Shown here: positions 48,634 through 58,371 of the stretch, piece by piece
Layout: every line of letters starts with the position of its first letter
How positions within the stretch are numbered: position 1 is the stretch's first letter
Assembly (NCBI RefSeq): GCF_040892595.1
Contig: NZ_JBFRYB010000001.1
Coordinates: 2,604,001 to 2,668,000, forward strand
Direction of reading: 5' to 3'
Length of the DNA: 64,000 nucleotides
From: Zhongshania sp. R06B22
Lineage (GTDB): Bacteria; Pseudomonadota; Gammaproteobacteria; Pseudomonadales; Spongiibacteraceae
Program-made: the position numbers and the translations under genes
Notes under the pieces: model-generated
What the model saw: the letters and a program-made list of their open reading frames with translations, nothing else
Databases searched by the model: none
Told to the model about the DNA's origin: nothing

Positions 48634-49226
48634 AGTTCCACCTCTTCGCCACTTATCTGGGCTTTAACTCGCAAATCGACTGCTTCTCGGGCGCGAAAGA
48701 TCCGCGACCGAACTGTACCGACCGGACAATCCATCACCGATGCAATATCTTCATAACTTAAACCATCAAACTCACGCAGACTAAGGGCAGAGCGCAAATC
48801 TTCTGGCAGCGCTTTTATCGCATCTTGGACCACCTTCTTCAGCTCCTCGCCGTAAAGTTGGTTCTCTGGTGTTTCAATATCTTTCAGACCAGAGGGGCCT
48901 TCAAAATATTCAGCGTCCGCAACATCAATATCCACTCCGGGTGGCCGGCGATTCCGCGCCACCAAATAATTTTTTGCGGTATTAATCGCTATTCGGTAAA
49001 GCCACGTATAAAACGCACTGTCACCCCGAAATCTAGGTAGGGCACGATAGGCTTTTACGAACGCCTCCTGTGCAACGTCCTGAATCTCGTCATTATCTTT
49101 CACATAACGCGAAATTAAACCGAAGATTTTGTGCTGATACTTAAGCACGAGTAAATCGAATGCACGTTTATCGCCCTTTTGTACTCGCTCGACAAGTTGC
49201 TGGTCGGTCTGTTTAGGCTCGGCCAT
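48630..49226 (-). CDS. rpoE: RNA polymerase sigma factor RpoE (AlgU)
   Basis: This 198-residue extracytoplasmic-function sigma factor directs the envelope stress response. Region 2 includes [18 protein letters not shown] and [17 protein letters not shown]; region 4 has [20 protein letters not shown] and [15 protein letters not shown] lies five bases ahead of the ATG. A sigma-E-type promoter sits directly upstream, indicating autoregulation. It heads rpoE-rseA-rseB-rseC and is divergent from nadB, as in Pseudomonas. Confidence 0.97.
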   Translation of the reverse strand: MAEPKQTDQQLVERVQKGDKRAFDLLVLKYQHKIFGLISRYVKDNDEIQDVAQEAFVKAYRALPRFRGDSAFYTWLYRIAINTAKNYLVARNRRPPGVDIDVADAEYFEGPSGLKDIETPENQLYGEELKKVVQDAIKALPEDLRSALSLREFDGLSYEDIASVMDCPVGTVRSRIFRAREAVDLRVKAQISGEEVEL

Positions 49227-49263
49227 ATTGCCTCACCGCAAGCCTGGCGGCGACATCTACTGA

Positions 49264-49290
49264 GTAGACCACCGGGGCTAAAAGAAGTTC
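49264..49290 (-). promoter_or_regulatory. Sigma-E-type autoregulatory promoter of rpoE
   Basis: On the minus strand GAACTT (49290-49285) and TCTAC (49268-49264) are separated by 16 bp. This matches the sigma-E/AlgU consensus GAACTT-N16-TCTGA except in the last two bases. The start codon of rpoE is about 38 bp beyond the -10 element. Confidence 0.75.
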
Positions 49291-49442
49291 TGTCATCGTA
49301 TCCCTTTTCAGCATCTTCACCGCTTAATGCGATGGTTACGCAGGCAAATATTGGTAAGGCGACTCTCAATCAGTATACTTTCCGCCAATTTAGGTCCCGA
49401 GCGGCATATTATAGCTGCACTGCGACAGGAGCAAATAACAAT

Positions 49443-51047
49443 ATGACCCACTACCATTCACACGATGTTCTAGTGATAGGAAGCGGGGCCGCGGGTCTCA
49501 CCTTGGCACTACAACTAACAGATACTGCGCGTATCGCCGTTATCAGCAAAGGAGAGCTTAATGCCGGTTCTACCTACTGGGCACAAGGCGGCATTGCGGC
49601 CGTGCTGCACGATGGCGACAGCGTAGACGCTCATGTTGCCGACACTTTAGTCGCCGGCGCCCAGCTCTGTCACGAAGATAGCGTGCGGTTCACCGTTAAA
49701 AATAGTAGTGACAGCATTAAATGGTTGCTGTCACAAGGAGTGAAATTCAGCCGCTACGAACACGGCAGCAACGCCTTTCACCTCACCCGAGAAGGCGGCC
49801 ACAGTCAACGGCGAATTATTCACGCTGCCGATGCCACAGGGCGGGAGGTGTCGAACACCCTTACCGCTCGCGCCAAAGAAAACCCCAATATAGAAATCTT
49901 CACTGGCCACGTCGCAGTCGACCTTATCATCGATCAACATCGCTGCCATGGCGCCTACGTGCTGAACAGAGACAGCGGTCACGTCGAATTGTTCCACGCA
50001 AAAGCTATTGTGTTGGCCACCGGCGGTGCCAATAAGGCCTATTTGTATACCAGCAATCCAGACGGCGCCAGCGGTGACGGCATTGCCATGGCTTGGCGGG
50101 CAGGATGTCGGGTCGCAAATATGGAGTTCAACCAATTCCACCCCACCTGTCTTTATCATCCTAAAGCTAAGTCTTTCCTCATTACCGAGGCTATTCGTGG
50201 CGAGGGCGGCCGACTTATCTCGGCCAATGGCGAACGTTTTATGTTTCGCTACGATGAGCGCGGAGAGCTAGCACCACGCGACGTGGTTGCACGAGCGATA
50301 GATCACGAGATGAAACGCCTAGGCAGCGATTGCGTCTATCTCGACATTAGCCATAAATCGCCTGATTTTTTACTGGAGCACTTCCCCACCATTAAAGCCC
50401 GATGCCTTGAGCTGGGAATCGACATAACCCGCGAAGCCATCCCGGTGGTTCCCGCCGCTCACTATACCTGCGGCGGGATTATGGTAGACCGGCGCGGACA
50501 GACCGATATACCCGGACTCTATGCGATTGGTGAAACCGCTTTCACGGGCCTGCATGGCGCAAACCGCCTCGCCAGCAACTCCCTCTTAGAATGCTTTGTA
50601 TATGCGACCTCGGCGGCCGCAGATATCCGGCTGCGACTGCCCAGCTTACCGGCACCCGATATCGCCCTGCCCTGGGATGAGTCACAGGTCACCGACTCTG
50701 ACGAAGACGTTGTGATATCCCACAACTGGGATGAATTGCGTCGCTTCATGTGGGACTACGTGGGAATAGTTCGCACCAATAAACGCCTAAAGCGGGCCTT
50801 GAATCGAGCGGCACTGCTACAGCAGGAAATTGACGAGTATTATTCCAATTACAAAGTCAGCAATGACTTACTTGAGCTGCGGAATCTGGCCATGGTGGCA
50901 GAATTGATTATTCGTTCGGCAATGCAGCGCACAGAGAGCCGAGGCCTTCATTACACACTCGATTACCCAGAGCAGCGGGAGGTAGCCGAAGATACCATCC
51001 TAACGCCGGAGAATTATAAACCACAGTTGATCAGCGCCATTATTTAG
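49443..51047 (+). CDS. nadB: L-aspartate oxidase
   Basis: This 534-residue FAD enzyme oxidises aspartate to iminoaspartate, the first step of de novo NAD synthesis. The start is the ATG at 49443 (AGGAG upstream), giving an N-terminal FAD motif [15 protein letters not shown]. The 88 codons further upstream lie in the rpoE promoter and coding region and are rejected. Other motifs are [33 protein letters not shown] and [13 protein letters not shown]. It is divergent from rpoE. The 3' end touches ygfX. Confidence 0.96.
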   Translation: MTHYHSHDVLVIGSGAAGLTLALQLTDTARIAVISKGELNAGSTYWAQGGIAAVLHDGDSVDAHVADTLVAGAQLCHEDSVRFTVKNSSDSIKWLLSQGVKFSRYEHGSNAFHLTREGGHSQRRIIHAADATGREVSNTLTARAKENPNIEIFTGHVAVDLIIDQHRCHGAYVLNRDSGHVELFHAKAIVLATGGANKAYLYTSNPDGASGDGIAMAWRAGCRVANMEFNQFHPTCLYHPKAKSFLITEAIRGEGGRLISANGERFMFRYDERGELAPRDVVARAIDHEMKRLGSDCVYLDISHKSPDFLLEHFPTIKARCLELGIDITREAIPVVPAAHYTCGGIMVDRRGQTDIPGLYAIGETAFTGLHGANRLASNSLLECFVYATSAAADIRLRLPSLPAPDIALPWDESQVTDSDEDVVISHNWDELRRFMWDYVGIVRTNKRLKRALNRAALLQQEIDEYYSNYKVSNDLLELRNLAMVAELIIRSAMQRTESRGLHYTLDYPEQREVAEDTILTPENYKPQLISAII

Positions 51048-51496
51048 CCCATACGGGCAAAACTAGCCAGCTGACGCAACTTTCGATAGGCGTCAGGGCT
51101 AACTTGGTCTGCCAGCACTGGCACGGTGCGCTTCTGACCGCCGAGGAGCTTAAAACGCAGCACTACGGCAAACGGCAATACCGTCGTATCAATACAGTCA
51201 ACTCGCTGCACCAAGGGGCCGCTAGCTCTTCGCACATCGCCTTGATAAATACGCCACTGGTCATGAGAAAACGCTATCCGGCCCAGTGATTGGGCGCGAA
51301 AAAAATACACGTCGCGAAGTATAAAAAAAACAGCGCTACCGATCAGAAGCATTGATGCTGCGACGGCTAGCAAAGCCGGCAGTGCCAACCATAAGCACAT
51401 CGCTGCGATGCTGTGCACCGCGACAAAATAGGCACACAAACACCGAGACGGCTTAAATTTAAGATCGAGGGGTTTTGGTGAACGTAGTGATGTCAT
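51044..51496 (-). CDS. ygfX: YgfX/CptA-family membrane protein
   Basis: This 150-residue protein has two membrane segments near the N-terminus (about 20-62) and a soluble C-terminal beta-rich part ([39 protein letters not shown]). YgfX always pairs with SdhE; in E. coli it was described as a toxin-like partner that affects cell division proteins, though that reading is debated. It overlaps the end of sdhE by 38 bp. Similarity is by pattern and context. Confidence 0.82.
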   Translation of the reverse strand: MTSLRSPKPLDLKFKPSRCLCAYFVAVHSIAAMCLWLALPALLAVAASMLLIGSAVFFILRDVYFFRAQSLGRIAFSHDQWRIYQGDVRRASGPLVQRVDCIDTTVLPFAVVLRFKLLGGQKRTVPVLADQVSPDAYRKLRQLASFARMG

Positions 51497-51719
51497 TGAC
51501 GATCATCGCTAACTCCGGGTCTTCAGGCAGACTTCTACTTAAAAACCACGCAAATAATTCGGTATCTTCGCTCTCCAATAAGCGAATAAAACGCTGCTGA
51601 CTCTCGTCATCTAAACCTTGAAAACGATGCTCCACATAGGGTACTAGCACCAAATCCAACTCCAGCATGCCGCGACGACAGGCCCAGCGAATTCGCTTGA
51701 ACTCATTTTCTGAAACCAT
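51459..51719 (-). CDS. sdhE: FAD assembly factor SdhE (CptB)
   Basis: This 86-residue protein promotes covalent flavinylation of succinate dehydrogenase. The start is the ATG at 51719, right after a GGAAG; the longer frame has no support. The signature RIRWACRRGMLELDLVL carries the RGxxE motif, and EDTELFAWFLSR is conserved. The ygfX gene overlaps its 3' end. It is divergent from ygfZ. Confidence 0.93.
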   Translation of the reverse strand: MVSENEFKRIRWACRRGMLELDLVLVPYVEHRFQGLDDESQQRFIRLLESEDTELFAWFLSRSLPEDPELAMIVNDITTFTKTPRS

Positions 51720-51867
51720 TATCTTCCACTTCGTGACGGTAGCCTGCATTAAGCGACTACAATAACGCGTATTATAGCGGCAATCGGCGGCAATCACACC
51801 GCGCTAAATTTATACTTGCGCACTGGCAAACCGGCACTAGTCGCAACACCCAACCCTCTGAGAGACT

Positions 51868-52911
51868 ATGAATACATTCTGGGAATTTTTAAGCGCTCGA
51901 TATCCGAATAGCACTACCTCGACAAGGCATTACTGGCATGCAGATAGCGCGTCAGAGCAGACTCTTAGCGACTGCAATATCACTGCGCTGAGCCAGTATG
52001 GCTTCGTGGCTGTTGAAGGACCAGACAGCAGTAAATTCCTGCAAGGCCAGACGACCTGTGACTGGCGTAAAATAGACACTGAACATGCTGCGCTGGGAAG
52101 CTACTGCAATATTAAAGGCCGCATGGTTATGAGCTTTATCGCCGGCATGCAAACTAGCGATGCGGTATTACTCAGGCTTCATGCCGACACTGGCGACTCC
52201 GCCTGCGCCACCCTGGCAAAGTATATCGTCTTTTCAAAAGCAAAAATTCGTAATGCGACTGCAGAATACCTCGCAATCGGTATCTGCGGAAAAAACGCAC
52301 GAAGCCAATTAATACAAAATATCGGTATAGCACCGACTGCGTCGATGACCCAAGTCACCGATGGTAAAACCGTATTAGTTCAGCTAGACGACAGTGGTGA
52401 GCGCTTTGAATGCTGGACACCGGCCGCCGGTGCAATTGAACTGTGGACCAAGCTTAGCGCCGGGGCTACTGTCATCGACTCGACACACTGGGAAGCGCTA
52501 AATATTGCGGCAGGGCTTGGTGAAATCTGCAGCACCACCCAAGACACATTCATTCCGCAAATGCTAAATTATCACGTTATTGGTGGCGTCAGTTTTAATA
52601 AAGGCTGCTACACAGGGCAAGAAGTGGTCGCCAGGATGCAATATCGCGGCAAACTGAAGCGCCGCCTATATCGCGCTAAAATACTCCGCTCGGAGACAGT
52701 ATTTGAGCACCTACCCGGTGCCGACTTATTTAATGGCGATGGACCACAAAGTATTGGCAACTTAGTCTCTGCGGTTAGCCGCGGCAAGGAAACTGAACTC
52801 TTAGCCGTGCTCACCGAAGACGCCGTAAGCGCGAACGATATTCACTTTGCGAATGAGCCTGCCACCTTGGAAATATTAGATTTGCCCTACGCCATCCCCT
52901 CGGCAAAATAA
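51868..52911 (+). CDS. ygfZ: Folate-binding protein YgfZ (Fe-S cluster repair)
   Basis: This 347-residue member of the GcvT/COG0354 family uses folate in the maintenance of Fe-S enzymes such as MiaB. The defining motif KGCYTGQEVVARMQYRGKLK is present with its conserved Cys. Early FLQGQTTCDW and ALGSYCNIKGRMVM are typical. It is next to sdhE-ygfX as in many gammaproteobacteria. Confidence 0.93.
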   Translation: MNTFWEFLSARYPNSTTSTRHYWHADSASEQTLSDCNITALSQYGFVAVEGPDSSKFLQGQTTCDWRKIDTEHAALGSYCNIKGRMVMSFIAGMQTSDAVLLRLHADTGDSACATLAKYIVFSKAKIRNATAEYLAIGICGKNARSQLIQNIGIAPTASMTQVTDGKTVLVQLDDSGERFECWTPAAGAIELWTKLSAGATVIDSTHWEALNIAAGLGEICSTTQDTFIPQMLNYHVIGGVSFNKGCYTGQEVVARMQYRGKLKRRLYRAKILRSETVFEHLPGADLFNGDGPQSIGNLVSAVSRGKETELLAVLTEDAVSANDIHFANEPATLEILDLPYAIPSAK

Positions 52912-52916
52912 AATGA

Positions 52917-52938
52917 GTGGCGCAGCTAACCGCGCCAC
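52917..52938 (-). terminator. Terminator of the short-chain dehydrogenase operon
   Basis: A perfect 7-bp stem GTGGCGC/GCGCCAC with an eight-base loop is followed on the minus strand by a T-rich tract (CATTTTATTTT). It lies just after the last gene of the 52,970-57,221 operon and may also affect ygfZ. Confidence 0.65.
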
Positions 52939-52969
52939 CCTTCTCGTGCAAATAGTACTAATAGCGGGT

Positions 52970-53809
52970 TTAAATTCGCTTAAGCACCATTCGAGTGCCG
53001 GCGTTCATCAGCGGCACTAACAAACGATCATAGCAGCCCGGGAAGACCCTTTGGATCAAATCTAAAAACTTGGCATCACTGCCGATAAGCACCCGGGGCT
53101 TAGATCTACGCATACCGCGAATAATAACGGCAGCCGCTTTTTCAGGGGTGGTAGCCGCAATGCGATTAAAAATATCTGCCGTTTTCGCTGCATCTGCCAC
53201 ATTGCCAGTTATTGAATTTAAGTGCCGGCCATTATTGGCGATATTAGTTTTTATACCTCCAGGATGTACCGTAACCACCCTCACATTGGTGTCGCGAATA
53301 TCCTGACGCAGGGATTCCGAGTAGCCTCGCACAGCAAATTTAGCGGCGTTATAAGAAGATTGCGACGGTATAGATATCAAACCGAACAAAGACGAAATAT
53401 TAACCACACAGGCCTCTGGACGCGTCAACAATTCAGGTAAAAATGCCTCAACACCGTTAATAACACCCCAGTAATTCACCCCAAACAACCACTCCATATG
53501 TTCACGCGGCTGCTCAGCTGCATGACAACTCAGCGCCACCCCAGCATTATTAATAATACCGTCAACCACGCCAAAGTGATCTTTCACCGACGCGGCCCAC
53601 GCTATCATTGCGGTATTATCACTAACATCCAACTTGGCCAAAAATAATTCCGATTCGCCGCCATACTCGCGCAGGAATTGTAAATTTTCTTCCACAATAT
53701 CTGAGGCCGCAACCCGCGCGCCGGCTGCCCTTAGGCCAATCACTAATGCGCGGCCAATACCTGAGCCTGCACCGGTCACCGCTATTACTTTATTGTTAAA
53801 ATTCTTCAC
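52970..53809 (-). CDS. Short-chain dehydrogenase/reductase
   Basis: This 279-residue classical SDR has cofactor motif VTGAGSGIGRAL, the structural NNAG, catalytic Ser in NISSLFGLIS and YNAAK as the Tyr-x3-Lys pair. It should oxidise an alcohol or reduce a ketone with NAD(P). The start is a GTG at 53809 with AGGA about seven bases upstream. It is the last gene of the four-gene operon after the Baeyer-Villiger-type enzyme. In that setting it could make the ketone substrate from a secondary alcohol or handle the released hydroxy acid (inference). Confidence 0.9.
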   Translation of the reverse strand: MKNFNNKVIAVTGAGSGIGRALVIGLRAAGARVAASDIVEENLQFLREYGGESELFLAKLDVSDNTAMIAWAASVKDHFGVVDGIINNAGVALSCHAAEQPREHMEWLFGVNYWGVINGVEAFLPELLTRPEACVVNISSLFGLISIPSQSSYNAAKFAVRGYSESLRQDIRDTNVRVVTVHPGGIKTNIANNGRHLNSITGNVADAAKTADIFNRIAATTPEKAAAVIIRGMRRSKPRVLIGSDAKFLDLIQRVFPGCYDRLLVPLMNAGTRMVLKRI

Positions 53810-53824
53810 GATTAATTCCTATAA

Positions 53825-55360
53825 TCAACTTGTCGCGGCAATTGTCGACTCACTTGTTGGCGCCTCATTTGAGGTAGCCAAAAACTCATATTCCACCGCT
53901 GAAAAGTGTCGTGTTGTTAGGCGATATTGCCAAGAAAAGCTTGGCCATAGGGTGGTATTCTTGCCATCTTTAGTTAGATACCAGCTATTACAACCCGATG
54001 TCCATGTAGTGCCTATAAAGCGCTGCTGAATGTCAGCATTGAATTCCCGCTGTACCATAGGCTTTAAATCGAGATACTTATTACGATTGTTACGCAGCGT
54101 TTTTAAATACTTCAAAATATAATTTATTTGCGATTCTATATAGAAAATAACTGAGGTATTTCCGGGCCCCGTGTTTGGCCCCATGACATAGAGCATATTG
54201 GGATAACCCGATACGGCCATGCCTTTGTAGGCTTCGCTGCCAACAGCCCAATCTTTATCTAGCAATCGCCCACCCGCTCCTCGAATAGGAATGGGCGCAC
54301 CAGAGACCGGCACTTTAAAACCGGTTGCAAATATAATCGCATCAACCTCATGGCGCTCACCGTCAAGAGTATATACCGCGCGCTCATCAATTTTTTCGAT
54401 GCCGTCCACACAGACACTGACATTATCTTGAGTTAGCGCAGGATAGTATTCATCTGATAACAAAACCCGTTTACAACCCATGGCGTAATGCGGTGTCAGT
54501 TTTTCTCGAAGGACGGGATTGGCCACCACCTTCCGCAAATAGCGACGCCCCATCGCCTCACCAAAACGAGTGAGAAAGCTATCCCACATAAAAGCAGGCA
54601 CAACACTTTCTGCCAATAAATATTGCAGGCGACGAACTGTTTTCTGCAGTATCGGCCAACGTCGATATAAGCGCTGACGACTAAGACTCAAGGGTTTATC
54701 AAACTTCGGCATCACCCATGGCGGCGTGCGCTGAAATACCTTTAATGACTGCACCTTCGGCTGGATTGAAGGTATAACCTGAATTGCGCTCGCGCCAGTG
54801 CCAATGACCGCTACCCGCTTGCCGACCAAACTGTAGGTCTTATCCCACTCTGCGGTGTGCATTACTTTGCCTGTAAAATTATCCACGCCCGTTATTGCGG
54901 GGTATTGCGGAATATTTAAGGCGCCAATTGCCATGACTACCGCACGGGCGCGACGTCGACTACCGTCGGCAAACGTCAACGTCCACACGCCGCTAGCTTC
55001 GCAAAAAACCATATCGCTCAGCGCTGCGTTAAACTTTATTTTGTCCCGCAACTTATATTTATCGGCGCAATGGCGCAGGTAATGAAAAATTTCTTGCTGA
55101 GGCCCGAAAGTCCTACCCCAGTCGGGTTTTGGTTCAAAAGAAAAGGAATATAAATGTGAAGGCACATCGCAGGCTGCGCCTGGATAGACATTGTCTCGCC
55201 AGACACCACCGACGTCGCCCGCCCGCTCATAGATAACAAAGTCGTTAAGCCCTTGCTGCTGCATGCGAATCGCTAGGCCCAAACCACCAAAACCAGCGCC
55301 AATAATGGCAACCTCGTCCAGTCCACTTTTATGCGGCGCCATACTGTCATTCTTCGTCAT
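53825..55360 (-). CDS. Flavin-containing Baeyer-Villiger-type monooxygenase
   Basis: This 511-residue protein has two nucleotide-binding motifs: VAIIGAGFGGLGLAIRM (FAD, about residues 17-33) and VAVIGTGASAIQVIPS (NADPH). Between them FTGKVMHTAEWD matches the Baeyer-Villiger fingerprint FxGxxxHxxxW(P/D). GPNTGPGNTSVIFY near residue 395 is also typical. Such enzymes insert oxygen beside a carbonyl, turning ketones into esters or lactones. The hydrolase gene immediately upstream could open the product. The substrate is unknown. Confidence 0.9.
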   Translation of the reverse strand: MTKNDSMAPHKSGLDEVAIIGAGFGGLGLAIRMQQQGLNDFVIYERAGDVGGVWRDNVYPGAACDVPSHLYSFSFEPKPDWGRTFGPQQEIFHYLRHCADKYKLRDKIKFNAALSDMVFCEASGVWTLTFADGSRRRARAVVMAIGALNIPQYPAITGVDNFTGKVMHTAEWDKTYSLVGKRVAVIGTGASAIQVIPSIQPKVQSLKVFQRTPPWVMPKFDKPLSLSRQRLYRRWPILQKTVRRLQYLLAESVVPAFMWDSFLTRFGEAMGRRYLRKVVANPVLREKLTPHYAMGCKRVLLSDEYYPALTQDNVSVCVDGIEKIDERAVYTLDGERHEVDAIIFATGFKVPVSGAPIPIRGAGGRLLDKDWAVGSEAYKGMAVSGYPNMLYVMGPNTGPGNTSVIFYIESQINYILKYLKTLRNNRNKYLDLKPMVQREFNADIQQRFIGTTWTSGCNSWYLTKDGKNTTLWPSFSWQYRLTTRHFSAVEYEFLATSNEAPTSESTIAATS

Positions 55361-55365
55361 TGCCT

Positions 55366-56367
55366 TTATACCACTCTTGTTCTTGCTTTCCAGAAATCGC
55401 CCAGCACTCTTGCCGTTAGTCCCGGCTCTTCCAGCATGGGCAAATGACCCACCGCGGGTAAAATCATTGCCTTAGCACCATCGATTTGCTCACAAAATTG
55501 GTCGGCACAGGTCACATCCAAAACTTGATCAGAGTCGCCCCATAACACCAAAGTAGGTGCGGAAATCTGAGCCAAACTCAAAAAAGTGTCTTTTAGAGAG
55601 TCGACTAAATGCGAGAAGATAAAATCATTTACCGGCTTGCGATGGCTCATTGCTCCGGCCATAAAGAAACTCAGGATCATGCCAAAAATACGCTGACGAC
55701 GGTGCAATGCTATTGCAAAAACTCGCCATGTATCACCGCGGGACGTCGGCGATAAATAATTGACCCCCGCCGCCAAACCACTTTCCAACTGACTAAGATG
55801 CCTCCCCGGCACTCCCGCGGAGTTCATAAGACACAAGGTTTGAACAAGGTGCGAATGCCGCGATGCAAGCTGAGCAGCAATGGCCCCGCCCATAGAGCTA
55901 CCGGCAATATGCGCCTTATCTACGCCTAAGGCCTGCAACCAGACCGCAATACGATCGGCCTGCGCAGCCATTCGGTAATCGCCTTCAGCATGGAAATCGC
56001 TATCACCAAAGCCCGCTAGGTCGGGCACTAAGAGGTAATTATCTCGGCGCAGCTTTGCCGCCAAATAGCTCCAATTTTCTTTGCTTGACCCAAAACCGTG
56101 GAGCAATACTACGACGGGGCCGGCACTATTTCCGCCGGCCCAATAACAAATATTATGATCGCCAACTTGCTGAACTCGACGCTTCAATCCTGCTTGAACA
56201 TTCATTAACGGTTGCAGGCGTTGCCATAAACTTGCTTTAGGTTTCCAGCGGGCTACTCGCGCTTTATCAATATCAGCCAACGGCGTCGCTAAATACCGAT
56301 CACGCATGGTATCTAGCTCCGCCAACATCGCGGTATTTTCTATTGCAATTTCATTGACCGCATTCAC
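55366..56367 (-). CDS. Alpha/beta hydrolase
   Basis: This 333-residue serine hydrolase has HGFGSSKENW (oxyanion), nucleophile elbow GSSMGGAIAAQLASR, acid in WGDSDQVLD and His in AVGHLPMLEEP. There is no signal peptide, so it acts in the cytoplasm. The start GTG overlaps the preceding stop as GTGA. Directly ahead of the Baeyer-Villiger-type gene, it is a good candidate for cleaving the ester or lactone formed (inference from context). Confidence 0.88.
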   Translation of the reverse strand: MNAVNEIAIENTAMLAELDTMRDRYLATPLADIDKARVARWKPKASLWQRLQPLMNVQAGLKRRVQQVGDHNICYWAGGNSAGPVVVLLHGFGSSKENWSYLAAKLRRDNYLLVPDLAGFGDSDFHAEGDYRMAAQADRIAVWLQALGVDKAHIAGSSMGGAIAAQLASRHSHLVQTLCLMNSAGVPGRHLSQLESGLAAGVNYLSPTSRGDTWRVFAIALHRRQRIFGMILSFFMAGAMSHRKPVNDFIFSHLVDSLKDTFLSLAQISAPTLVLWGDSDQVLDVTCADQFCEQIDGAKAMILPAVGHLPMLEEPGLTARVLGDFWKARTRVV

Positions 56368-57221
56368 GCCGTAGCACCAGCCAGCTTATCGTCGTAGGCG
56401 TTAACTTCATCGACTAAAGAATCTACCTCTTGTAGATAGTGGGCATTATCATGATCCCAAGGGTGGAAGCCCGGCTTAAAGTAATCCAGCCAATCAGGGA
56501 TCGTTCTGCGTAGCATTCCCGGCGAGCCCCATAGGAAGTTGATGGTTTTAATCCAGCCCTTAATATTGAAAAGCTGACCTTCCCGACGCACTAGCCCGAT
56601 ATGAAATGGAATAACCATCGCCCAGAAAATAGTTGTCGCGGTAATCAAAGCTAGGCAACGATGCAAATAGCCGACAACCCCACCACCAAAAACTTGCTGA
56701 TACACATCGTAAGCCACCGCCTTGTGCTCTGTTTCTTCCAATGCATGCCATTTCCAGATTGCAGCATATCGTTCCTCTGCACCCTCAAGGCTGCGTGGCT
56801 CACTAAGCACCATATTGGCTAAAATTGCGGTGAGATGTTCTAAAGCGATAGTGCCCGCAAGCTGCGTCGACTTGGGTGTATAGCGGGTAAAAAACTTTAA
56901 TAACCCGACGATAATTCGGCCATAACGATCTGCTGGCATTCCTTTTTGCACTAAAGCGTCGTTATACTCTTCATGTTCACGACCGTGCATTGCTTCCTGA
57001 CCGATAAACCCACGTACTGACTCCTTTAGCTCCGGATCGCGAATCCGATCCCGGTAGTGGCGCACGCTATCAATAAAAAATCGTTCGCCATCTGGAAAAA
57101 AAATCGACAGGGCATTAAAGAAATGGCTGATATGAGCACCACCCGCGTGCCAGTCACCGATGCGGTCTTTAGGTAAGTGGAATTCAAGATTACGACGTAC
57201 CGGCTGAACGATAGTTTTCAT
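56364..57221 (-). CDS. PF10118 'metal-dependent hydrolase' family protein with diiron-type motifs
   Basis: This is a 285-residue protein of the family named predicted metal-dependent hydrolase. The sequence shows E46, E76-A-M-H79, E128 and E163-T-E-H166. This is the order E, ExxH, E, ExxH of ferritin-like diiron-carboxylate oxygenases. A hydrophobic segment (about 188-210, LALITATTIFWAMVIPFHIG) suggests membrane contact. GGGAGAA precedes the ATG at 57221. It is the first gene of the operon with the hydrolase, Baeyer-Villiger-type and SDR genes. An oxygenase or desaturase role is my inference. Confidence 0.82.
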   Translation of the reverse strand: MKTIVQPVRRNLEFHLPKDRIGDWHAGGAHISHFFNALSIFFPDGERFFIDSVRHYRDRIRDPELKESVRGFIGQEAMHGREHEEYNDALVQKGMPADRYGRIIVGLLKFFTRYTPKSTQLAGTIALEHLTAILANMVLSEPRSLEGAEERYAAIWKWHALEETEHKAVAYDVYQQVFGGGVVGYLHRCLALITATTIFWAMVIPFHIGLVRREGQLFNIKGWIKTINFLWGSPGMLRRTIPDWLDYFKPGFHPWDHDNAHYLQEVDSLVDEVNAYDDKLAGATA

Positions 57222-57247
57222 AAAGCTTCTCCCTAACAGGTTATTTT

Positions 57248-57312
57248 ATGTAACATCAGACAATGTAACACCATATGATGCAACATTAATCTTGACATCA
57301 TTCAATGTCAAG
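57248..57312 (-). promoter_or_regulatory. Promoter and repeat operator of the four-gene oxidation operon
   Basis: On the minus strand TTGACA (57311-57306) and TAATGT (57288-57283) are 17 bp apart. The -35 lies inside a perfect palindrome, TTGACAT-N6-ATGTCAA (57292-57311). On the plus strand ATGTAACATCA, ATGTAACACCA and ATGCAACATTA begin at 57248, 57263 and 57278, exactly 15 bp apart. The same architecture is found upstream of the TonB-dependent receptor gene at 61,620. Confidence 0.7.
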
Positions 57313-57355
57313 TACATCCGTTCAAAAACTTTCTCCTATTTGAGCGGCCTTAAAA

Positions 57356-58303
57356 TTAGGCCCGCAGGGACACGGTCCGAGTAAAATCCACGATCAAGGT
57401 CGCAAGCTCTTCGGGGTGAGATAAAGGCAACCAATGGCCACCACTGACGTGATGAACGGAGGTGTTTGGCGCCCACTCAGATATTCCAGAGTACAAATCT
57501 GCGCCAAGAAAACGATCATGAGTGGGAATTACAAGATGCACCGGCACCTCACTAGTCCGCTGACGCGGCTCGCGGAAACAGGGCAAACAATTGGCCCTAT
57601 ACAGCGCCATACCGTGAACACCATCGCGCCGACGCTGCGCTCGCTCGGCCACTATATCTCCGTGGGTTTCAATGCCTTCAAATACATACAATGAACGCGA
57701 CCAATATCGCCCCAGCACAAAACGCCACAAGAACGCAGGGAGCAACGGCAGATGAAAGAACCAGATATACCAAGAGCGGAAAAATTGTTTAACCATCGAG
57801 CGCACGCCGTCCTTCTCTCGCAAACGTTGACGCACCCAATGGCCCATATGATCCAAGCAGGGGCCTGATATGGAGGTATAAGATAAAATTTTATGTTGGA
57901 ATCTGGGACAGCTGACAGACTCCCAGCTCTGCACCGAGCCCCAGTCGTGACCAACTAAATGAAACTTAGGCTGGCTACAAAACTGCGCAGTTACGGCCTC
58001 TAGATCTTCCTGCAGCCGCCCTAAGCGATAGGCATTCTGATCAGCTGGCACCGCCGAGTTTCCCGCTCCACGAACGTCGTAGCGGATAAGGTAAAACTGA
58101 TCGACAAGGTAATCCGCAAGCAAGTTCCAAACACCGCTATTGTCGGGATAGCCATGCACCAAAACAATATTCGGCTTGCTAGGATCCCCCTGGCAATACA
58201 CCGCAAGCTTGACGCCTCCGGAATAACAGAACTGTGGCTCGGGGAGCAGACCTCCGGCGTTTTTGTGCTCGGCACTAAGCTCGTCAGACGCTAACATTCT
58301 CAT
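57356..58303 (-). CDS. Epoxide hydrolase-like alpha/beta hydrolase
   Basis: This 315-residue protein has the epoxide-hydrolase pattern: HGYPDNSGVW (HGxP motif) and elbow GHDWGS with Asp rather than Ser as nucleophile. Asp nucleophiles occur in epoxide hydrolases and haloalkane dehalogenases. The base is probably the His in SGGHWLPLSHPEE. The ATG at 58303 has GGA upstream and is preferred over the TTG at 58315. It follows the START-domain gene by about 70 bp and is likely co-transcribed with it. Confidence 0.82.
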   Translation of the reverse strand: MRMLASDELSAEHKNAGGLLPEPQFCYSGGVKLAVYCQGDPSKPNIVLVHGYPDNSGVWNLLADYLVDQFYLIRYDVRGAGNSAVPADQNAYRLGRLQEDLEAVTAQFCSQPKFHLVGHDWGSVQSWESVSCPRFQHKILSYTSISGPCLDHMGHWVRQRLREKDGVRSMVKQFFRSWYIWFFHLPLLPAFLWRFVLGRYWSRSLYVFEGIETHGDIVAERAQRRRDGVHGMALYRANCLPCFREPRQRTSEVPVHLVIPTHDRFLGADLYSGISEWAPNTSVHHVSGGHWLPLSHPEELATLIVDFTRTVSLRA

Positions 58304-58371
58304 AGTACGTTCCAATGCAATAATTTAGGCTGACAATAAAACTCAAGCGAGCGACTCCAACTTCACATAAT

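Noticed and set aside
49179..49442. An 88-codon N-terminal extension of nadB
   Set aside because: It covers the start of rpoE and its sigma-E promoter on the other strand, and known NadB proteins begin at the FAD-binding motif. The ATG at 49443 has AGGAG upstream.
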